64,000 nt of DNA, taken from contig NZ_QKRX01000013.1 of assembly GCF_003284585.1 (NCBI RefSeq), positions 27,131-91,130 on the forward strand, read 5' to 3'. The translations under genes were made by a program, and so were the position numbers. The DNA comes from Nitrincola tibetensis (lineage in GTDB: Bacteria; Pseudomonadota; Gammaproteobacteria; Pseudomonadales; Balneatricaceae). This document shows, one piece after another, positions 28,031 through 39,248 of this stretch (positions within the stretch are counted from its first letter, which is position 1; every line of letters starts with the position of its first letter). The notes under the pieces are model-generated. The model made no database searches, was not told the origin of the DNA, and saw nothing but the letters and a program-made list of their open reading frames with translations.

Positions 28031-28825
28031 ATGGACATAATTGAGATTCAGCACCCAAGTTGCCACGCGCGTATCGCTTTGCAAGGCGCACAATTACTTG
28101 AATGGACACCCCATGGCTGCGATCACTCCTTACTTTGGTGCACGCCCCATCAGTATTTTCAACCAGGGCGTGCCATACGTGGAGGCGTACCCATTTGCTG
28201 GCCTTGGTTTAATAAGCAAGGCCAGCCCTCACATGGATTCGCCCGTACTGAACGCTGGAGCCTTTGCGCACAAGAAACACTGTCTGACCGAGTCATTGTC
28301 ACCCTAGAGCTTAAAGACTCCGAACACACACGTGAACTCTGGCCCCACTCTTTTCATTTACGACTGACCCTTTCGCTCGGTCACGAATGCCAAATTGACC
28401 TTAACATCGATTGCCAAGCCACAAATACAGGCGCACTGCATACGTATTTGAACGTAGGTGATGTTCAAAACACGCTCGTCAACGGCCTAGGCTTAGAGTA
28501 TTTCGACAGCCTCACTCAACAAAATGTAAAAATCGACAGCATTGATACCCCCGAGCTTAACATCAATCAAGCCGTTGATCGCATTTACACGGCCCCCTCA
28601 CCTATATCCCTGGTGAAGAGTCCTTTATTTCCGAGCGCGATTGTAGTTGAACACCAGCATCATCAGGAAGTCGTCGTTTGGAATCCATGGCGAGAAGGCG
28701 CTCACGCCTTGAGCGATATGGAGACAGAAAGCTTTCAGAAAATGCTCTGCGTGGAGACAGCGAGCATCTCACGCCCCTTAAACAAGCAACTTTCCATGAC
28801 ACTTCGCCTCGCAGCTGACCTTTAG
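28031..28825 (+). CDS. D-hexose-6-phosphate mutarotase (YeaD type)
   Basis: The 264-residue beta-sandwich protein belongs to the aldose 1-epimerase-like family, YeaD branch: GAQLLEWTPHGCDHSLLWCTP, the motif AIRGGVPICWPWF, SHGFARTERWSL with the catalytic histidine region, and VVWNPWREGAHALSDM near the C-terminus. It interconverts anomers of glucose-6-phosphate. It closely follows dctPQM and precedes pgi, which ties the TRAP transporter to hexose metabolism. Confidence 0.92.
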   Translation: MDIIEIQHPSCHARIALQGAQLLEWTPHGCDHSLLWCTPHQYFQPGRAIRGGVPICWPWFNKQGQPSHGFARTERWSLCAQETLSDRVIVTLELKDSEHTRELWPHSFHLRLTLSLGHECQIDLNIDCQATNTGALHTYLNVGDVQNTLVNGLGLEYFDSLTQQNVKIDSIDTPELNINQAVDRIYTAPSPISLVKSPLFPSAIVVEHQHHQEVVVWNPWREGAHALSDMETESFQKMLCVETASISRPLNKQLSMTLRLAADL

Positions 28826-28843
28826 CCCTCAGATAAAATAAAG

Positions 28844-28853
28844 GTAAATTTAC
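28844..28853. promoter_or_regulatory. Palindromic box upstream of pgi (candidate HexR-type site)
   Basis: GTAAATTTAC is a perfect 10-bp palindrome about 120 bp before the pgi ATG. It matches the core of the TGTAAT-N3-ATTACA-like HexR sites known in gammaproteobacteria. Related boxes lie before zwf, gap and the porin gene. Confidence 0.45.
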
Positions 28854-28894
28854 TATTTTTATTAGAAATAAAACCCTAAAAAGATAAAAGTATT

Positions 28895-28916
28895 GGTATA
28901 TTTAACAAAATAATGA
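28895..28916 (+). promoter_or_regulatory. Box shared with the zwf promoter
   Basis: GGTATATTTAAC followed by AAAATAATGA is nearly identical over about 20 bp to the sequence at 37680-37702 before zwf. A further GGTAAATTT on the other strand lies at 28920-28928. Shared sequence in two unrelated upstream regions of sugar genes suggests one common regulator. Confidence 0.55.
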
Positions 28917-28969
28917 TAAAAATTTACCTATCTTATTTCTGATCAATAATAACTAAAAGGATCTGCACT

Positions 28970-30664
28970 ATGTCTCGAATTTACGAATCGGATGCCTGGC
29001 AAACACTCAAGGAACGTGCTGATAAAGCAAATCGCCCTCATCTCCGAGAGTTATTTACGGCCGATCCGAATCGCTTTGAAAAAATGTCGCTCAGAGTACA
29101 AAACATTCTTCTGGATTACTCAAAGAATCTGATTGATGACGAAACCTTAAACGACCTACTGGACTTAGCCAACGAAGCCAAGGTCGATGATTGGCGTCGT
29201 CGGATGTTCCAAGGGGACCGCATCAACATCACTGAGGATCGAGCGGTACTCCACACCGCCTTGCGTAATCGGACCAATACGCCTGTCTACGTGGATGGAA
29301 AAAATGTCATGCCTGCCGTTAACAACGAGCTGGCTCGCATCAAGAAGTTTGTCAATCAGGTGCGCAGAGGCGAATGGCGTGGTTATTCAGGTAAGCGCAT
29401 TACCGATGTTGTGAACTTAGGGATTGGTGGGTCAGATCTCGGTCCGCGTATGGTCACCCAAGCATTAAAACCCTATGCCGATGATCGCATTCGTGTCCAT
29501 TTTGTCTCCAATGTCGACGGTGTTGAAATCGCAAACACACTGCGCCCACTCAACCCTGAACGGGTATTGTTTGTCGTTGCATCTAAAACCTTCACCACCA
29601 GCGAAACCATGACCAATGCCCACACGGCACGCAACTGGCTTATGTCATCCGCATTCGATGAACGCGCCGTTGCAAAGCACTTCATTGCCGTATCGAGCAA
29701 CAAAGAAGCGATCAAAGCATTTGGAATCAGTGCAGAAAACAGCTTTCAAATGTGGGATTGGGTCGGAGGACGCTTTTCTCTCTGGTCTGCGATTGGCCTT
29801 CCCATCGCGCTGTATTTAGGCTTTAGCCAGTTCGAAGAGTTGCTGACTGGTGCTCACGAGATGGACATTCACTTTAGAGATGAACCGCTTGAACAGAATG
29901 CCCCCGTATTAATGGCCTTAATTAGTATTTGGAACAGCACCTTCTTAGGCTACCAGTCCCAAGCTATTCTTCCTTATAACTGGCCGCTGGCACGCTTTTC
30001 AGCCTATCTTCAGCAAGCGGAAATGGAAAGTAATGGCAAGTCTGTCAATCATAAAGGTGAAGTGGTTCCCCATACCACAGGATCAATCATTTGGGGGCAA
30101 CTAGGGATAGATGGCCAACACGCGTTCTATCAATACTTACATCAAAGCAACACCATCGTTCCGGCAGACTTTATTGGCTCAGTGGAGAGCAGCACTCCAG
30201 TACCAGGACATCATGAAAACCTGATGGCTAATTTTTTTGCTCAAACCGAAGCCCTGATGAATGGCATTACCGCAGAGGAAGTCAAAGAGGATCTGCGCAA
30301 GCAAGGCTTAGATGCCGATGAAATTGAGCGCTTGGTGCCTCATAAAATTCATAGCGGCAATCGACCAACAAATACCCTTTTGTTGCAACGTTTAGATCCT
30401 CGCACTCTTGGTGCATTGATCGCTCTTTATGAACACAAGATTTTTGTACAGGGCGTGATCTGGAATATTTGCTCATTTGATCAATGGGGTGTAGAACTGG
30501 GTAAAACCCTAGCTAAGAAAATACTTCCCGTCCTGACTGGAAAAATTGAAAATGCAGGACACGATTCATCGACAAGCAACTTGATTCGCCACTTTCAAGA
30601 ACAGCGAATCTTGCTGTCTCAGCAGCAGCCTGATCGCATCGACAAAGAGAACCGACATGATTAA
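28970..30664 (+). CDS. pgi: Glucose-6-phosphate isomerase
   Basis: Pgi interconverts glucose-6-phosphate and fructose-6-phosphate. The 564-residue protein carries both family signatures, [17 protein letters not shown] (about 262-278) and [19 protein letters not shown] near residue 495, and the phosphate-binding [14 protein letters not shown]. In this region it may mostly return fructose-6-phosphate to the Entner-Doudoroff route. The mgsA frame overlaps its 3-prime end by 8 bp. Confidence 0.97.
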   Translation: MSRIYESDAWQTLKERADKANRPHLRELFTADPNRFEKMSLRVQNILLDYSKNLIDDETLNDLLDLANEAKVDDWRRRMFQGDRINITEDRAVLHTALRNRTNTPVYVDGKNVMPAVNNELARIKKFVNQVRRGEWRGYSGKRITDVVNLGIGGSDLGPRMVTQALKPYADDRIRVHFVSNVDGVEIANTLRPLNPERVLFVVASKTFTTSETMTNAHTARNWLMSSAFDERAVAKHFIAVSSNKEAIKAFGISAENSFQMWDWVGGRFSLWSAIGLPIALYLGFSQFEELLTGAHEMDIHFRDEPLEQNAPVLMALISIWNSTFLGYQSQAILPYNWPLARFSAYLQQAEMESNGKSVNHKGEVVPHTTGSIIWGQLGIDGQHAFYQYLHQSNTIVPADFIGSVESSTPVPGHHENLMANFFAQTEALMNGITAEEVKEDLRKQGLDADEIERLVPHKIHSGNRPTNTLLLQRLDPRTLGALIALYEHKIFVQGVIWNICSFDQWGVELGKTLAKKILPVLTGKIENAGHDSSTSNLIRHFQEQRILLSQQQPDRIDKENRHD

Positions 30665-31121
30665 GCGCAAAGAAATTGTCATGCCTGCACGTAAGCGCAT
30701 TGCGCTGATCGCACATGACAATATGAAAGCAGACTTACTGACATGGGTAGAAGGCAACTTAAGCCAACTTAAACAACATGAAATCTTTGCTACGGGCACC
30801 ACCGGGCACTTATTAAAAAATCAACTGGGATTAGACGTGCACGCTATGATCAGCGGCCCATTGGGCGGCGATCAACAGATAGGTGCAATGTTGACAACCC
30901 AAAACATCGACATGGTGATTTTCTTTTGGGACCCCTTTGAAGCCATGCCTCATGATCCCGATGTTAAAGCACTGCTAAGACTGGCATCGGTCTGGAATGT
31001 CCCTGTGGCCTGCAACCGAACAACAGCCGACTTTTTAATTAGCTCCCCACTGTTTGCAACAGCGCACTCCTACGAGATTCCAGACTACGAATCCTATCTA
31101 CGCGAACGCACTCAGACTTAA
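30657..31121 (+). CDS. mgsA: Methylglyoxal synthase
   Basis: MgsA converts dihydroxyacetone phosphate to methylglyoxal and phosphate, a bypass relieving sugar-phosphate stress. The 154-residue protein has the family segments [23 protein letters not shown], and [13 protein letters not shown] with the catalytic aspartate, then [19 protein letters not shown] and CNRTTAD. It is translationally coupled to pgi. An in-frame ATG eight codons later (MPARKRIAL) is an alternative start. Confidence 0.95.
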   Translation: MIKRKEIVMPARKRIALIAHDNMKADLLTWVEGNLSQLKQHEIFATGTTGHLLKNQLGLDVHAMISGPLGGDQQIGAMLTTQNIDMVIFFWDPFEAMPHDPDVKALLRLASVWNVPVACNRTTADFLISSPLFATAHSYEIPDYESYLRERTQT

Positions 31122-31127
31122 CGGCAA

Positions 31128-31170
31128 TCCACCTGTTCACTCATATTATACAGCAGAATGAACAGGTGGA
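31128..31170. terminator. Bidirectional terminator after mgsA
   Basis: A 12-bp perfect stem (TCCACCTGTTCA/TGAACAGGTGGA) begins 7 bp after the mgsA stop and is followed by ATTTTATG. It lies between the convergent mgsA and glk genes. Confidence 0.75.
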
Positions 31171-31243
31171 ATTTTATGAACATTACGCAAGCGCTTGTCT
31201 AGTAAGCTTAACGAAACCACTAGACTCAACAAAACTAGCAGAC

Positions 31244-32188
31244 TTAACGAATAGCGGCGGCCGCACCAAGCAACCCTGGATTGTCAGCTACGCACAACCA
31301 GACCGGTACCTTCTGCATGTAAGACTGAAAGCGCCCTTTCGACTCCAAACCTTCACGGAAAGGACTGGCCTTAAAGAAATCCACCATGCGAGGCAAAATA
31401 CCGCCACACAGGTAGATCCCCCCTCTTGCCCCCATCATCAACACGGCATCGCCCGCCACCGCGCCAAGAATACGGCAAAAACGGTTTAGCACTTCCTGAG
31501 AAAAGACCTCCCCCTGCAAAGCCGCTTGCGAAATTTCGGCAGGCGACGTATGCACAGGCGTAATCTGTTTGAAGTCAGCCAATGCAGTATAGAGACTCAA
31601 TAAACCTTGGCCACTGAGAATCCGCTCAACAGAGACGCGCCCAAAGGTTTGAGTTAAATACGCCCAAACAGCGGCTTCAGCCGTATCCGTTGGCGCAAAG
31701 CTTACGTGCCCGCCTTCCGCAGACAACGCTTTCCACTGCCCATTAAAGGGCACGAGCGCCGACACCCCCAAACCGGTGCCAGGCCCCACGACTAAACGCG
31801 GAGCGTCATCGTCAGATTCTCCGCCACCTATCTGGATTAGATCAGCCTCAGAGACTTCCAACATTCCTAACGCCATGGCGGTAAAGTCATTTAACAAGGT
31901 CAACTGCTTAAGATTCAATGCACTTGAAAGTTGAGCCCGCGTAAACACCCAATGATTATTGGTCATACGCAGCTGCTCAACCTTAACAGGACAGGCCAAG
32001 GCAATACTGGCCTTATCCACGTGTTGAATATCCAGCTCTCTCAGATAAGCCTTTGCTGCATGGTCAATATTTTCATAGTCTGCACAGGCTAGCGTTTTCA
32101 CCTGCTCTAGCTTGACTTGCCCCTCCTTTACCAAAGCAAAGCGCGCATTGGTTCCACCGATATCTGCAACCAAAGCATACTGGCTCAT
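31244..32188 (-). CDS. glk: Glucokinase
   Basis: Glk phosphorylates cytoplasmic glucose with ATP. The 314-residue protein belongs to the bacterial glucokinase family: ATP-binding VADIGGTNARFALV at the N-terminus, LLNDFTAMALGM with the catalytic aspartate, VVGPGTGLGVSALV, and the EGGHVSFAPT glucose-binding motif. It follows edd with no spacing at all: the edd stop and the glk ATG are adjacent. The presence of glk implies that free glucose reaches the cytoplasm. Confidence 0.96.
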   Translation of the reverse strand: MSQYALVADIGGTNARFALVKEGQVKLEQVKTLACADYENIDHAAKAYLRELDIQHVDKASIALACPVKVEQLRMTNNHWVFTRAQLSSALNLKQLTLLNDFTAMALGMLEVSEADLIQIGGGESDDDAPRLVVGPGTGLGVSALVPFNGQWKALSAEGGHVSFAPTDTAEAAVWAYLTQTFGRVSVERILSGQGLLSLYTALADFKQITPVHTSPAEISQAALQGEVFSQEVLNRFCRILGAVAGDAVLMMGARGGIYLCGGILPRMVDFFKASPFREGLESKGRFQSYMQKVPVWLCVADNPGLLGAAAAIR

Positions 32189-34012
32189 TTAAACCTCCGA
32201 ATGAAAAAAGACACTGGCACCCTGCTCAGCATTACCTACATTATCTCGCATCGGGCTGAACAACTCTCGACCCATACCCATCATATGCGATGCTCTCACT
32301 ATAGGTTGTGCAGCCTCTCTTTGTTCGACAACTGAAGGGTCGACCTTCCAGTCTAGTTGACCGGATAGCGCATCCAACCGAATAACATCACCTGTTTGCA
32401 CCTTAGCCAAAATGCCACCCTCAATCGCTTCAGGCCAGAGATGAATCGCAGCGGGCACTTTACCGGATGCACCCGACATACGTCCATCGGTAACTAATGC
32501 CACTTTAAATCCACGGTCTTGCAAAGTGCCTAAATAAGGCGTCAGTTTGTGTAACTCAGGCATGCCAATGGCTTTCGGCCCTTGGAACCGAACCACTGCA
32601 ACAAAATCCCGCTCCAACTCACCGCGATCAAACGCGGCCGCCAATTCATTCTGATCTTCAAACACAATTGCTGGAGCTTCAACAACCTGGTGTTCTTTCG
32701 CAACTGCTGACACCTTAATGACACACCGTCCGAGATTCCCTTGCAGAACCTTAACTCCGCCATCGGGACTAAACGGTGTTTCAATAGGTGCCAACACTTT
32801 AGAATCCAAAGACTCTTTAGGGCCATCTCTCCAAACCAAACGTTGATCTTCAAGGAAAGGCTCGGCGGTATAGCGTGATAGGCCTTGCCCCATAACCGTC
32901 ATGACATCTTCGTGCAAGAAACCGCCTGCCAAGAGCTGACGAATAAGAAACGATGTACCACCTGCCGCCTGGAAGTGATTAATATCGGCTTCACCGTTGG
33001 GGTAAACGCGCGCCAACAAAGGCACTACAGCCGAAAGGTCGGAAAAATCATCCCAATTAATGATAATGCCAGCGGCACGCGCAATCGCCACAAAATGCAA
33101 CGTATGATTCGTAGAGCCGCCGCTGGCCAATAAGGCCACCAAACCGTTTACGATGGTCTTTTCATCAATGATTTCATAGAGAGGGGTGAAGCGACCATTT
33201 TCTTTTGTTAGACGAATAACCTGACGCGCCGCTTCTTTAGTGAGCTCATCTCTAAGCCCCGTACCCGGATTGATAAAGGAAGATCCTGGCAAATGCAATC
33301 CCATGATTTCAACAACCATTTGATTGGTATTCGCCGTTCCATAGAACGTACAGGTTCCTGCACTGTGGTACGAATCTGATTCGCATTGCAGTAATGCATC
33401 CCTACCGACTTTTCCTTCCGCATACAGCTGACGAATCTTAGCCTTCTCTTTATTTGGTAGCCCAGAGACCATGGGGCCAGCCGGAACAAACACCGTGGGA
33501 AGATGCCCGAAACGTAAAGCTGCCATTAATAAGCCCGGCACAATTTTATCGCAAACACCTAGGTACAAAGCGCCATCAAACATATTATGAGACAGAGCGA
33601 TCCCTGCTGACATTGCAATGACATCACGGCTAAACAAGCTCAGCTCCATACCCGCTTGCCCCTGAGTAACGCCATCACACATAGCGGGAACACCCCCTGC
33701 AACCTGTGCAACGGAGCCCATTTCTCGCGCCGCTTCGCGCAGCATATCCGGGTAGCGCTCGTAGGGCTGATGTGCAGACAGCATATCGTTGTAGGCCGTC
33801 ACGATGCCGACATTCACTGCATTCATTAGCTTAAGTGCCTGTTTATCTTGAGGCTGGCAGGCGGCAAAACCATGTGCAAGGTTGCCGCAGGACAATTGAC
33901 TACGGTGCACTCCCTGCTCTTCTGCGCGTTTCATCTGATCGAGGTAGCGACTCCGGCTGAGCTTACTACGCTCTTTAATACGTGCGGTTACGGCTTCAAC
34001 ATTTGCGTGCAT
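32189..34012 (-). CDS. edd: 6-phosphogluconate dehydratase
   Basis: Edd dehydrates 6-phosphogluconate to KDPG, the first dedicated Entner-Doudoroff step. From the ATG at 34010-34012, preceded by AGGTGG, it has 607 residues. Iron-sulfur ligands are expected in [27 protein letters not shown] and [16 protein letters not shown], and the C-terminal [19 protein letters not shown] is characteristic. An in-frame GTG four codons upstream is less likely. It forms an operon with glk and is divergent from gap. Confidence 0.97.
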   Translation of the reverse strand: MHANVEAVTARIKERSKLSRSRYLDQMKRAEEQGVHRSQLSCGNLAHGFAACQPQDKQALKLMNAVNVGIVTAYNDMLSAHQPYERYPDMLREAAREMGSVAQVAGGVPAMCDGVTQGQAGMELSLFSRDVIAMSAGIALSHNMFDGALYLGVCDKIVPGLLMAALRFGHLPTVFVPAGPMVSGLPNKEKAKIRQLYAEGKVGRDALLQCESDSYHSAGTCTFYGTANTNQMVVEIMGLHLPGSSFINPGTGLRDELTKEAARQVIRLTKENGRFTPLYEIIDEKTIVNGLVALLASGGSTNHTLHFVAIARAAGIIINWDDFSDLSAVVPLLARVYPNGEADINHFQAAGGTSFLIRQLLAGGFLHEDVMTVMGQGLSRYTAEPFLEDQRLVWRDGPKESLDSKVLAPIETPFSPDGGVKVLQGNLGRCVIKVSAVAKEHQVVEAPAIVFEDQNELAAAFDRGELERDFVAVVRFQGPKAIGMPELHKLTPYLGTLQDRGFKVALVTDGRMSGASGKVPAAIHLWPEAIEGGILAKVQTGDVIRLDALSGQLDWKVDPSVVEQREAAQPIVRASHMMGMGRELFSPMRDNVGNAEQGASVFFHSEV

Positions 34013-34122
34013 AGAGATCACCACCTACTCTTATCATTATTCAGTTAAGATCATTTTATATCATTTTTTTAGTATTTTTACATATTTTTTAATATCCAAG
34101 CTGTAAAAATATCGTTTTAAGG

Positions 34123-34135
34123 AGTAATATTTACT
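34123..34135. promoter_or_regulatory. Palindromic box between edd and gap (candidate HexR site)
   Basis: AGTAATATTTACT has 5-bp perfect arms AGTAA/TTACT around TAT and lies 43 bp before the gap ATG in the edd-gap divergent region. A weaker related element, GTATTTTTAC, lies at 34072-34081. HexR is known to control edd and gap in related bacteria; binding here is inferred. Confidence 0.45.
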
Positions 34136-34177
34136 TATAAAAAATATAATATCCATACAACAGCGAGGTAAAAGACC

Positions 34178-35182
34178 ATGACTATACGTGTTGCTATTAA
34201 CGGTTTTGGCCGTATTGGCCGCAACATCCTTCGCGCTCTTTACGAAAACAACTACCGCGACCGCATACAGGTCGTCGCCATCAATGATCTGGGTGATGCC
34301 AGCATAAACGCCCATCTTTTCAAATACGACTCTGTTCATGGCATCTTTTCCGGCGACGTCAGCCATGACGAACAGTCACTGACCGTCAATCAAGACACCA
34401 TCGCGATAAGCGCAATTCGCAATCCGTCAGAACTCCCTTGGAAATCAATGGATATAGATGTTGTTTACGAATGCACAGGCTTATTCACTCATCGAGACAA
34501 AGCCGTGGCTCACATTACGGCAGGTGCTAAAAAAGTCATTATTTCCGCCCCCGGCACGGACGTTGATGCAACGATTGTCTACGGTGTAAATCACTCGACG
34601 CTCCGTGCTTCGAATCAAATCATATCGAACGCATCCTGCACGACAAACTGCCTAGCCCCAATCGCTCAAGTTTTGCAACGTGAAATTGGGATCGAAAGCG
34701 GCTTAATGACCACCATTCATGCATACACTAACGACCAAAACCTATCGGATGTTTATCATTCGGATCCGTATCGTGCTCGATCTGCGACCCAGTCTATGAT
34801 TCCCACGAAAACAGGCGCCGCAGCTGCCGTCGGATTAGTTTTGCCAGAACTTGCTGGAAAGTTTGATGGTATGGCCGTCCGCGTCCCCACCATTAATGTA
34901 TCCTTAGTTGATCTTACGATTATTGCGGAACGCAGCACCACTAAAGACGAGATCAATCAACTATTGAAAGCCGCCAGCGAAGACTCCAAAGTCCTGGGCT
35001 TTAACAGTGCGCCATTAGTGTCTATAGATTTTAATCATAATCCTCTATCATCTATTTTCGATTCCACCCAGACTAAAGTATCAGGCCGTTTAGTGAAAAT
35101 TATGGCGTGGTACGATAACGAATGGGGCTTCTCAAACCGAATGCTAGACAACACGCTCGCACTTATGCAGGCCCCCGCCTGA
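34178..35182 (+). CDS. gap: Glyceraldehyde-3-phosphate dehydrogenase
   Basis: The 334-residue NAD-dependent enzyme oxidises and phosphorylates glyceraldehyde-3-phosphate, the second product of the KDPG aldolase reaction. It shows [15 protein letters not shown] (Rossmann start), the catalytic cysteine in [12 protein letters not shown] (about residues 151-162), the histidine in [10 protein letters not shown] and the final [12 protein letters not shown]. It is followed 11 bp later by pyk, so the lower glycolytic steps are co-transcribed. Confidence 0.96.
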   Translation: MTIRVAINGFGRIGRNILRALYENNYRDRIQVVAINDLGDASINAHLFKYDSVHGIFSGDVSHDEQSLTVNQDTIAISAIRNPSELPWKSMDIDVVYECTGLFTHRDKAVAHITAGAKKVIISAPGTDVDATIVYGVNHSTLRASNQIISNASCTTNCLAPIAQVLQREIGIESGLMTTIHAYTNDQNLSDVYHSDPYRARSATQSMIPTKTGAAAAVGLVLPELAGKFDGMAVRVPTINVSLVDLTIIAERSTTKDEINQLLKAASEDSKVLGFNSAPLVSIDFNHNPLSSIFDSTQTKVSGRLVKIMAWYDNEWGFSNRMLDNTLALMQAPA

Positions 35183-35193
35183 GGAGTTTTTTC

Positions 35194-36642
35194 ATGTTAC
35201 GACGTACAAAAATTGTGGCGACATTAGGCCCATCAACCAGCACTCCTGAAGCGATTGAAGCTTTAATCTTAGCAGGTGCTGACGTTATGCGCCTGAACTT
35301 CTCACATGGAGAAGCACAAGATCATATTGAACGTGCGAAGCTTGTTAGGACACTCTCAGCTAAACACGGCCGCCACGTCGCGCTTCTTGGCGACCTTCAA
35401 GGCCCCAAAATTCGCATCGCCCGCTTTTCAGAAAAGAAAGTACTCCTACGTAAAGGCCAAACCTTCACGCTAGATTCTGATCTAGACAAAAATGCGGGCA
35501 ATGTTGAGCGTGTTGGCATTGATTACGAAGCCTTAATTAATGATTCACGCGTTGGCGATATTTTACTCCTGGATGATGGGCGTATTGAGCTGACCGTCAC
35601 ACAAGTAACCGATCACGAAGTCATTACACGCGTGATTATTGGTGGTGAGTTGTCTAATAACAAAGGCATCAACCGCAAAGGTGGTGGCCTGTCAGCAAAA
35701 GCACTGACCGACAAAGACCGTGCCGACATTATTACCGCGGCTGAAGCGGGCGTTGACTATGTCGCTGTGTCATTCCCACGCGATGCGGATGACATGCATG
35801 AGGCTCGACAGCTAGTGGAGGCAACAGGTTCCACGGCAGGCTTAGTGGCAAAAATTGAGCGCGCTGAGACAGTCAATGACGATCAGATTCTCGATGACAT
35901 TATTCGTGCATCAGACGTCGTCATGGTGGCTCGAGGCGATCTCGCGGTTGAGATAGGTGACGCAACACTGGTCGGTGTGCAAAAACACATTATTGCCCGT
36001 GCACGCACACTGAATAAAATCGTGATTACCGCGACACAAATGATGGAGTCCATGATCCACAGCCCAATGCCGACCCGCGCCGAAGTCTCTGACGTTGCAA
36101 ACGCGGTTATGGATTATACTGATGCTGTCATGCTCTCGGCTGAAACAGCAGCAGGCGACTACCCCATTGAAGCAGTAGAGGCAATGTCTCGTGTTTGCAT
36201 CGGTGCTGAATTGCACCCGATCACACACATTTCTAAGCACCGAATGCATGAAGCCTTTGAAAACATCGATGAGGCGATTGCTCTGTCTGCTATGTATGCA
36301 GCGAATCATCTTCGCAACATCAAAGCAATTATCTGCATGTCAGAAACGGGGTTGACGCCACGCCTCATGTCACGGATTCGCTCACCTCTGCCAATTTACG
36401 CCTTCTCCAGAAGGGTGGATACGCAGCACCGAGTCGCTTTGTATCGCGGCGTTCAAACCATTCCATTTGACAGCGAAACCCTACCACCAGACCAAATCAA
36501 TCAAAGTGCAATTGATGAGTTAGTCAGCAGGGGCGCTGTTCGTGATGGGGATCGAGTGATCATTACGAAGGGGGATTATTTAAACGCCCAAGGCGGTACA
36601 AATACCCTGAAAATCGTCACCGTTGGCCAGAAAATCGCTTAG
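35194..36642 (+). CDS. pyk: Pyruvate kinase
   Basis: From the ATG at 35194, preceded by GAGGAG just after the gap stop, the protein is 482 residues. It begins LRRTKIVATLGPSTSTPEAI and has MRLNFSHG, KIENAEGV-like AKIERAETVNDD, VMVARGDLAVEIG and the signature ITATQMMESM. It transfers phosphate from phosphoenolpyruvate to ADP. A frame that starts earlier would overlap gap and lacks family similarity, so it was not used. Confidence 0.97.
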   Translation: MLRRTKIVATLGPSTSTPEAIEALILAGADVMRLNFSHGEAQDHIERAKLVRTLSAKHGRHVALLGDLQGPKIRIARFSEKKVLLRKGQTFTLDSDLDKNAGNVERVGIDYEALINDSRVGDILLLDDGRIELTVTQVTDHEVITRVIIGGELSNNKGINRKGGGLSAKALTDKDRADIITAAEAGVDYVAVSFPRDADDMHEARQLVEATGSTAGLVAKIERAETVNDDQILDDIIRASDVVMVARGDLAVEIGDATLVGVQKHIIARARTLNKIVITATQMMESMIHSPMPTRAEVSDVANAVMDYTDAVMLSAETAAGDYPIEAVEAMSRVCIGAELHPITHISKHRMHEAFENIDEAIALSAMYAANHLRNIKAIICMSETGLTPRLMSRIRSPLPIYAFSRRVDTQHRVALYRGVQTIPFDSETLPPDQINQSAIDELVSRGAVRDGDRVIITKGDYLNAQGGTNTLKIVTVGQKIA

Positions 36643-36663
36643 TTCAAGAGTAAACAAATCTAA

Positions 36664-36687
36664 ATAGAGGGGGAAATCCCCCTCTAT
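36664..36687. terminator. Bidirectional terminator between pyk and hexR
   Basis: A 10-bp perfect stem (ATAGAGGGGG/CCCCCTCTAT) with loop AAAT lies between the convergent pyk and hexR genes, only 1 bp from the hexR stop. Confidence 0.75.
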
Positions 36688-36688
36688 G

Positions 36689-37549
36689 TCATTCTGATTG
36701 ATAGCGCGTAGGTATTAAACTGTCCTTAATACGCTTTAAATAACGCTGAAACTCTATCCCTCGTCTCAGTGTCACCCCGGTCGCCAATACATCAATCATG
36801 GTCAACTGTATTAAACGAGACGTCATTGGCATGTACACATCGGTATCTTCTTGTGCTGGCAACGAAATCAACAAACTGCACTCCCGCGCCAAAGGCGATG
36901 GGTCGTGAGTAATGCCAATCACTGTCGCCCCACTCTCTCGCCCTAACGCTGCAATTTCAACCAACTCCTGCGTACGCCCCGTGTAGGAGATAATAACAAT
37001 CACATCACCTGTATGCGCCCCAGCCGCCACCATGCGCTGCATCAACACGTCTTCATACGCCATCACAGGGATATTCAATCGAAAAAACTTATGACGCGCA
37101 TCTGCAGCCACTGAGGCGGAAGCCCCTAAACCAAAAAAGAAGATTTGCTTCGCTTGGCTTAAATGATCAACAGCACGCGTAATGACATTTGGCTGCAAAG
37201 ATTTGCGTGCCGTGTCTAACGCCGCAATGGTTGATGAGAATATTTTTTCACTATAAGACTCGGTGGTGTCGTCATACTCAACGTTGCGCGTTACATATGG
37301 CATTCCTTCCGCCAGACTTTGTGCCAATCGTAACTTGAAATCAGGGTAGCCACGCTCATCAAACCCGCGGCAGAAACGGTTGACGGTCGGCTCACTTACC
37401 CCAGCCTCCTGCGCCAGCGCTGTAATAGTCAAGCGTATAGCGGCCTTAGGGTCCCGAAGAATAACCGTAGCCACTTTACGCTCGGACTTGTTCAGAGTCT
37501 CTAAGCGACTGCGAATTTCCTCCAGCAGATTTCCACTTTGATCGATCAT
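36689..37549 (-). CDS. hexR: HexR, RpiR-family regulator of the Entner-Doudoroff genes
   Basis: The 286-residue protein has an N-terminal RpiR helix-turn-helix domain (about 1-77, [21 protein letters not shown]) and a C-terminal SIS sugar-phosphate domain (about 125-260) with [19 protein letters not shown] and [18 protein letters not shown]. HexR in gammaproteobacteria represses zwf, edd, gap and related genes and is released by KDPG. It diverges from zwf, so it sits at its own likely target promoter. Confidence 0.94.
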   Translation of the reverse strand: MIDQSGNLLEEIRSRLETLNKSERKVATVILRDPKAAIRLTITALAQEAGVSEPTVNRFCRGFDERGYPDFKLRLAQSLAEGMPYVTRNVEYDDTTESYSEKIFSSTIAALDTARKSLQPNVITRAVDHLSQAKQIFFFGLGASASVAADARHKFFRLNIPVMAYEDVLMQRMVAAGAHTGDVIVIISYTGRTQELVEIAALGRESGATVIGITHDPSPLARECSLLISLPAQEDTDVYMPMTSRLIQLTMIDVLATGVTLRRGIEFQRYLKRIKDSLIPTRYQSE

Positions 37550-37679
37550 AACCTTATGTCCATACGTAAATTTTCAACATATTGCAATCAGGTTGAACTA
37601 TAACGGGTTATATGTGCCTTAACCAGTGAAAGGGGTCTATTTTTAGCTTAGGCAATCCACCTCAAACAAACAAATAGTA

Positions 37680-37702
37680 GGTAAATTTAACAAAATAATC
37701 GA
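37680..37702 (+). promoter_or_regulatory. Candidate HexR operator next to the zwf -35 box
   Basis: GGTAAATTTAAC followed by AAAATAATCGA ends one base before the zwf -35 hexamer. It is nearly identical to the sequence before pgi at 28895-28916, differing at one position in the first 20 bases. It lies in the hexR-zwf divergent region, exactly where a HexR site is expected. Confidence 0.55.
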
Positions 37703-37703
37703 C

Positions 37704-37732
37704 TTGACACTGCATTTGTTGGCGAATAAAAT
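37704..37732 (+). promoter_or_regulatory. Sigma-70 promoter of zwf
   Basis: TTGACA at 37704-37709 and TAAAAT at 37727-37732 are separated by exactly 17 bp, a near-consensus promoter. The expected transcription start is about 37739, some 37 bp before the zwf ATG at 37776. Confidence 0.75.
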
Positions 37733-37775
37733 CCAACTATGTATGTTAAATAACTACAAAAACAGGTTATCAACC

Positions 37776-39248
37776 ATGACTGCACACCTATCCGCTTGCG
37801 ACATTATTTTTTTCGGTGCTTTGGGCGACTTAACACAACGAAAGTTGCTGCCTGCACTTTACCAACTCGAACGCGCCAAGCTCATCCATAAAGACACTCG
37901 AATCATCTGCGTTGCGCGCAACACAGACCAAGACAAAGGGATAGGTCAAACACGTCAGAGCCTCACGAAATACGTGAGTGAAAGCCTGATGAATACCGAC
38001 GTTCTAGAAGCATTTATTCAACGAATCCGTTTTTTAAGTGTTAATTTCGATGAGATAGAAAGCTACCGACCACTAAAAGACGCCTTAGACTCCTCGACAA
38101 ATAAAGAACGTGTGTTTTATTACGCCACCTCCGCTTCTTTATATGGCACCATCAGTGCCAACTTAAGCGAACAAGGCTGCTTAAATGAGCAAAGCCGAGT
38201 CGTCCTGGAAAAACCGATTGGTTTCAGCCTAGAAACATCTCATCAGGTGAACTCAGAGGTGGGCAAGTTTTTTGATGAATCTCAAATCTATCGCATCGAC
38301 CACTACCTCGGAAAAGAAACCGTTCAAAACCTGATTGCACTTCGCTTTGCCAATAATCTGTTTGGCACTCAATGGAATCAAAACCACATCTCCCACGTCG
38401 AAATCACAGTGGCTGAAAAAGTGGGCATTGAAGGACGCTGGGGTTACTTTGATAAAGCCGGACAACTGCGCGACATGGTGCAAAACCACCTCTTGCAGCT
38501 TCTATGCCTTGTTGCGATGGATCCACCTGCAGACCTGTCAGCCGACAGCATTCGCGACGAAAAAGTAAAGGTACTCAAATCCTTACGCCCAATCAAATCG
38601 GAAGAAATGGGCCATCACGTGGTTCGTGGCCAATACACAAGTGGCTACATTAATGACCAACGCGTTCCTGGCTACCTTGATGAAGAGGGAGCAAACACGT
38701 CGAGCCAAACCGAGACATTTGTATCTATTCGTGTTGAACTCGGAAGTTGGCGCTGGGCGGGCGTGCCTTTTTACCTGCGCACAGGCAAACGCATGGCTGA
38801 AAAATCCTCTCAGATTGTTGTGCATTTTAAGCAGCAACCCCATTATATTTTTGACCCCGAACAACGCCAACTTGCCAACAACAAGTTGATCATCAAGCTA
38901 CAGCCTGATGAAGGCATTGCCCTGCATATTCTGACCAAAGATCAAGGTTTGGAAAAAGGCATGCAACTTAGAAAAGCGCCACTACAACTCAGCTTCTCAC
39001 AAGCCTTCGGCATTGATCGCGTTCCCGATGCTTACGAACGACTGCTTCTTGAAGTAATCAAAGGCCAGCAATACCTTTTTGTACGCCGAGACGAGATCGA
39101 ACATGCCTGGAAATGGTGTGACGCCCTCTTAAACCAGTGGCAAAAACAAAACAGCCCACCACTTCCCTACCCTGCAGGAAGCTGGGGACCTGCCAACTCG
39201 GATTTATTACTCGCAAACGACGGAAGAGTTTGGTATGAAAATCAGTGA
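37776..39248 (+). CDS. zwf: Glucose-6-phosphate 1-dehydrogenase
   Basis: Zwf oxidises glucose-6-phosphate to 6-phosphogluconolactone with NAD(P). The 490-residue protein begins [20 protein letters not shown] (nucleotide-binding GxxGDL motif) and contains the active-site signature [21 protein letters not shown]. The ATG at 37776 is used because the promoter -35 lies at 37704, which rules out an upstream TTG start. zwf overlaps pgl by 14 bp and is followed by eda, an intact zwf-pgl-eda operon. Confidence 0.97.
   Translation: MTAHLSACDIIFFGALGDLTQRKLLPALYQLERAKLIHKDTRIICVARNTDQDKGIGQTRQSLTKYVSESLMNTDVLEAFIQRIRFLSVNFDEIESYRPLKDALDSSTNKERVFYYATSASLYGTISANLSEQGCLNEQSRVVLEKPIGFSLETSHQVNSEVGKFFDESQIYRIDHYLGKETVQNLIALRFANNLFGTQWNQNHISHVEITVAEKVGIEGRWGYFDKAGQLRDMVQNHLLQLLCLVAMDPPADLSADSIRDEKVKVLKSLRPIKSEEMGHHVVRGQYTSGYINDQRVPGYLDEEGANTSSQTETFVSIRVELGSWRWAGVPFYLRTGKRMAEKSSQIVVHFKQQPHYIFDPEQRQLANNKLIIKLQPDEGIALHILTKDQGLEKGMQLRKAPLQLSFSQAFGIDRVPDAYERLLLEVIKGQQYLFVRRDEIEHAWKWCDALLNQWQKQNSPPLPYPAGSWGPANSDLLLANDGRVWYENQ

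Noticed and set aside
31171..31489. Plus-strand frame of 107 codons after mgsA
   Set aside because: It lies antisense to the 3-prime end of glk and has no similarity.
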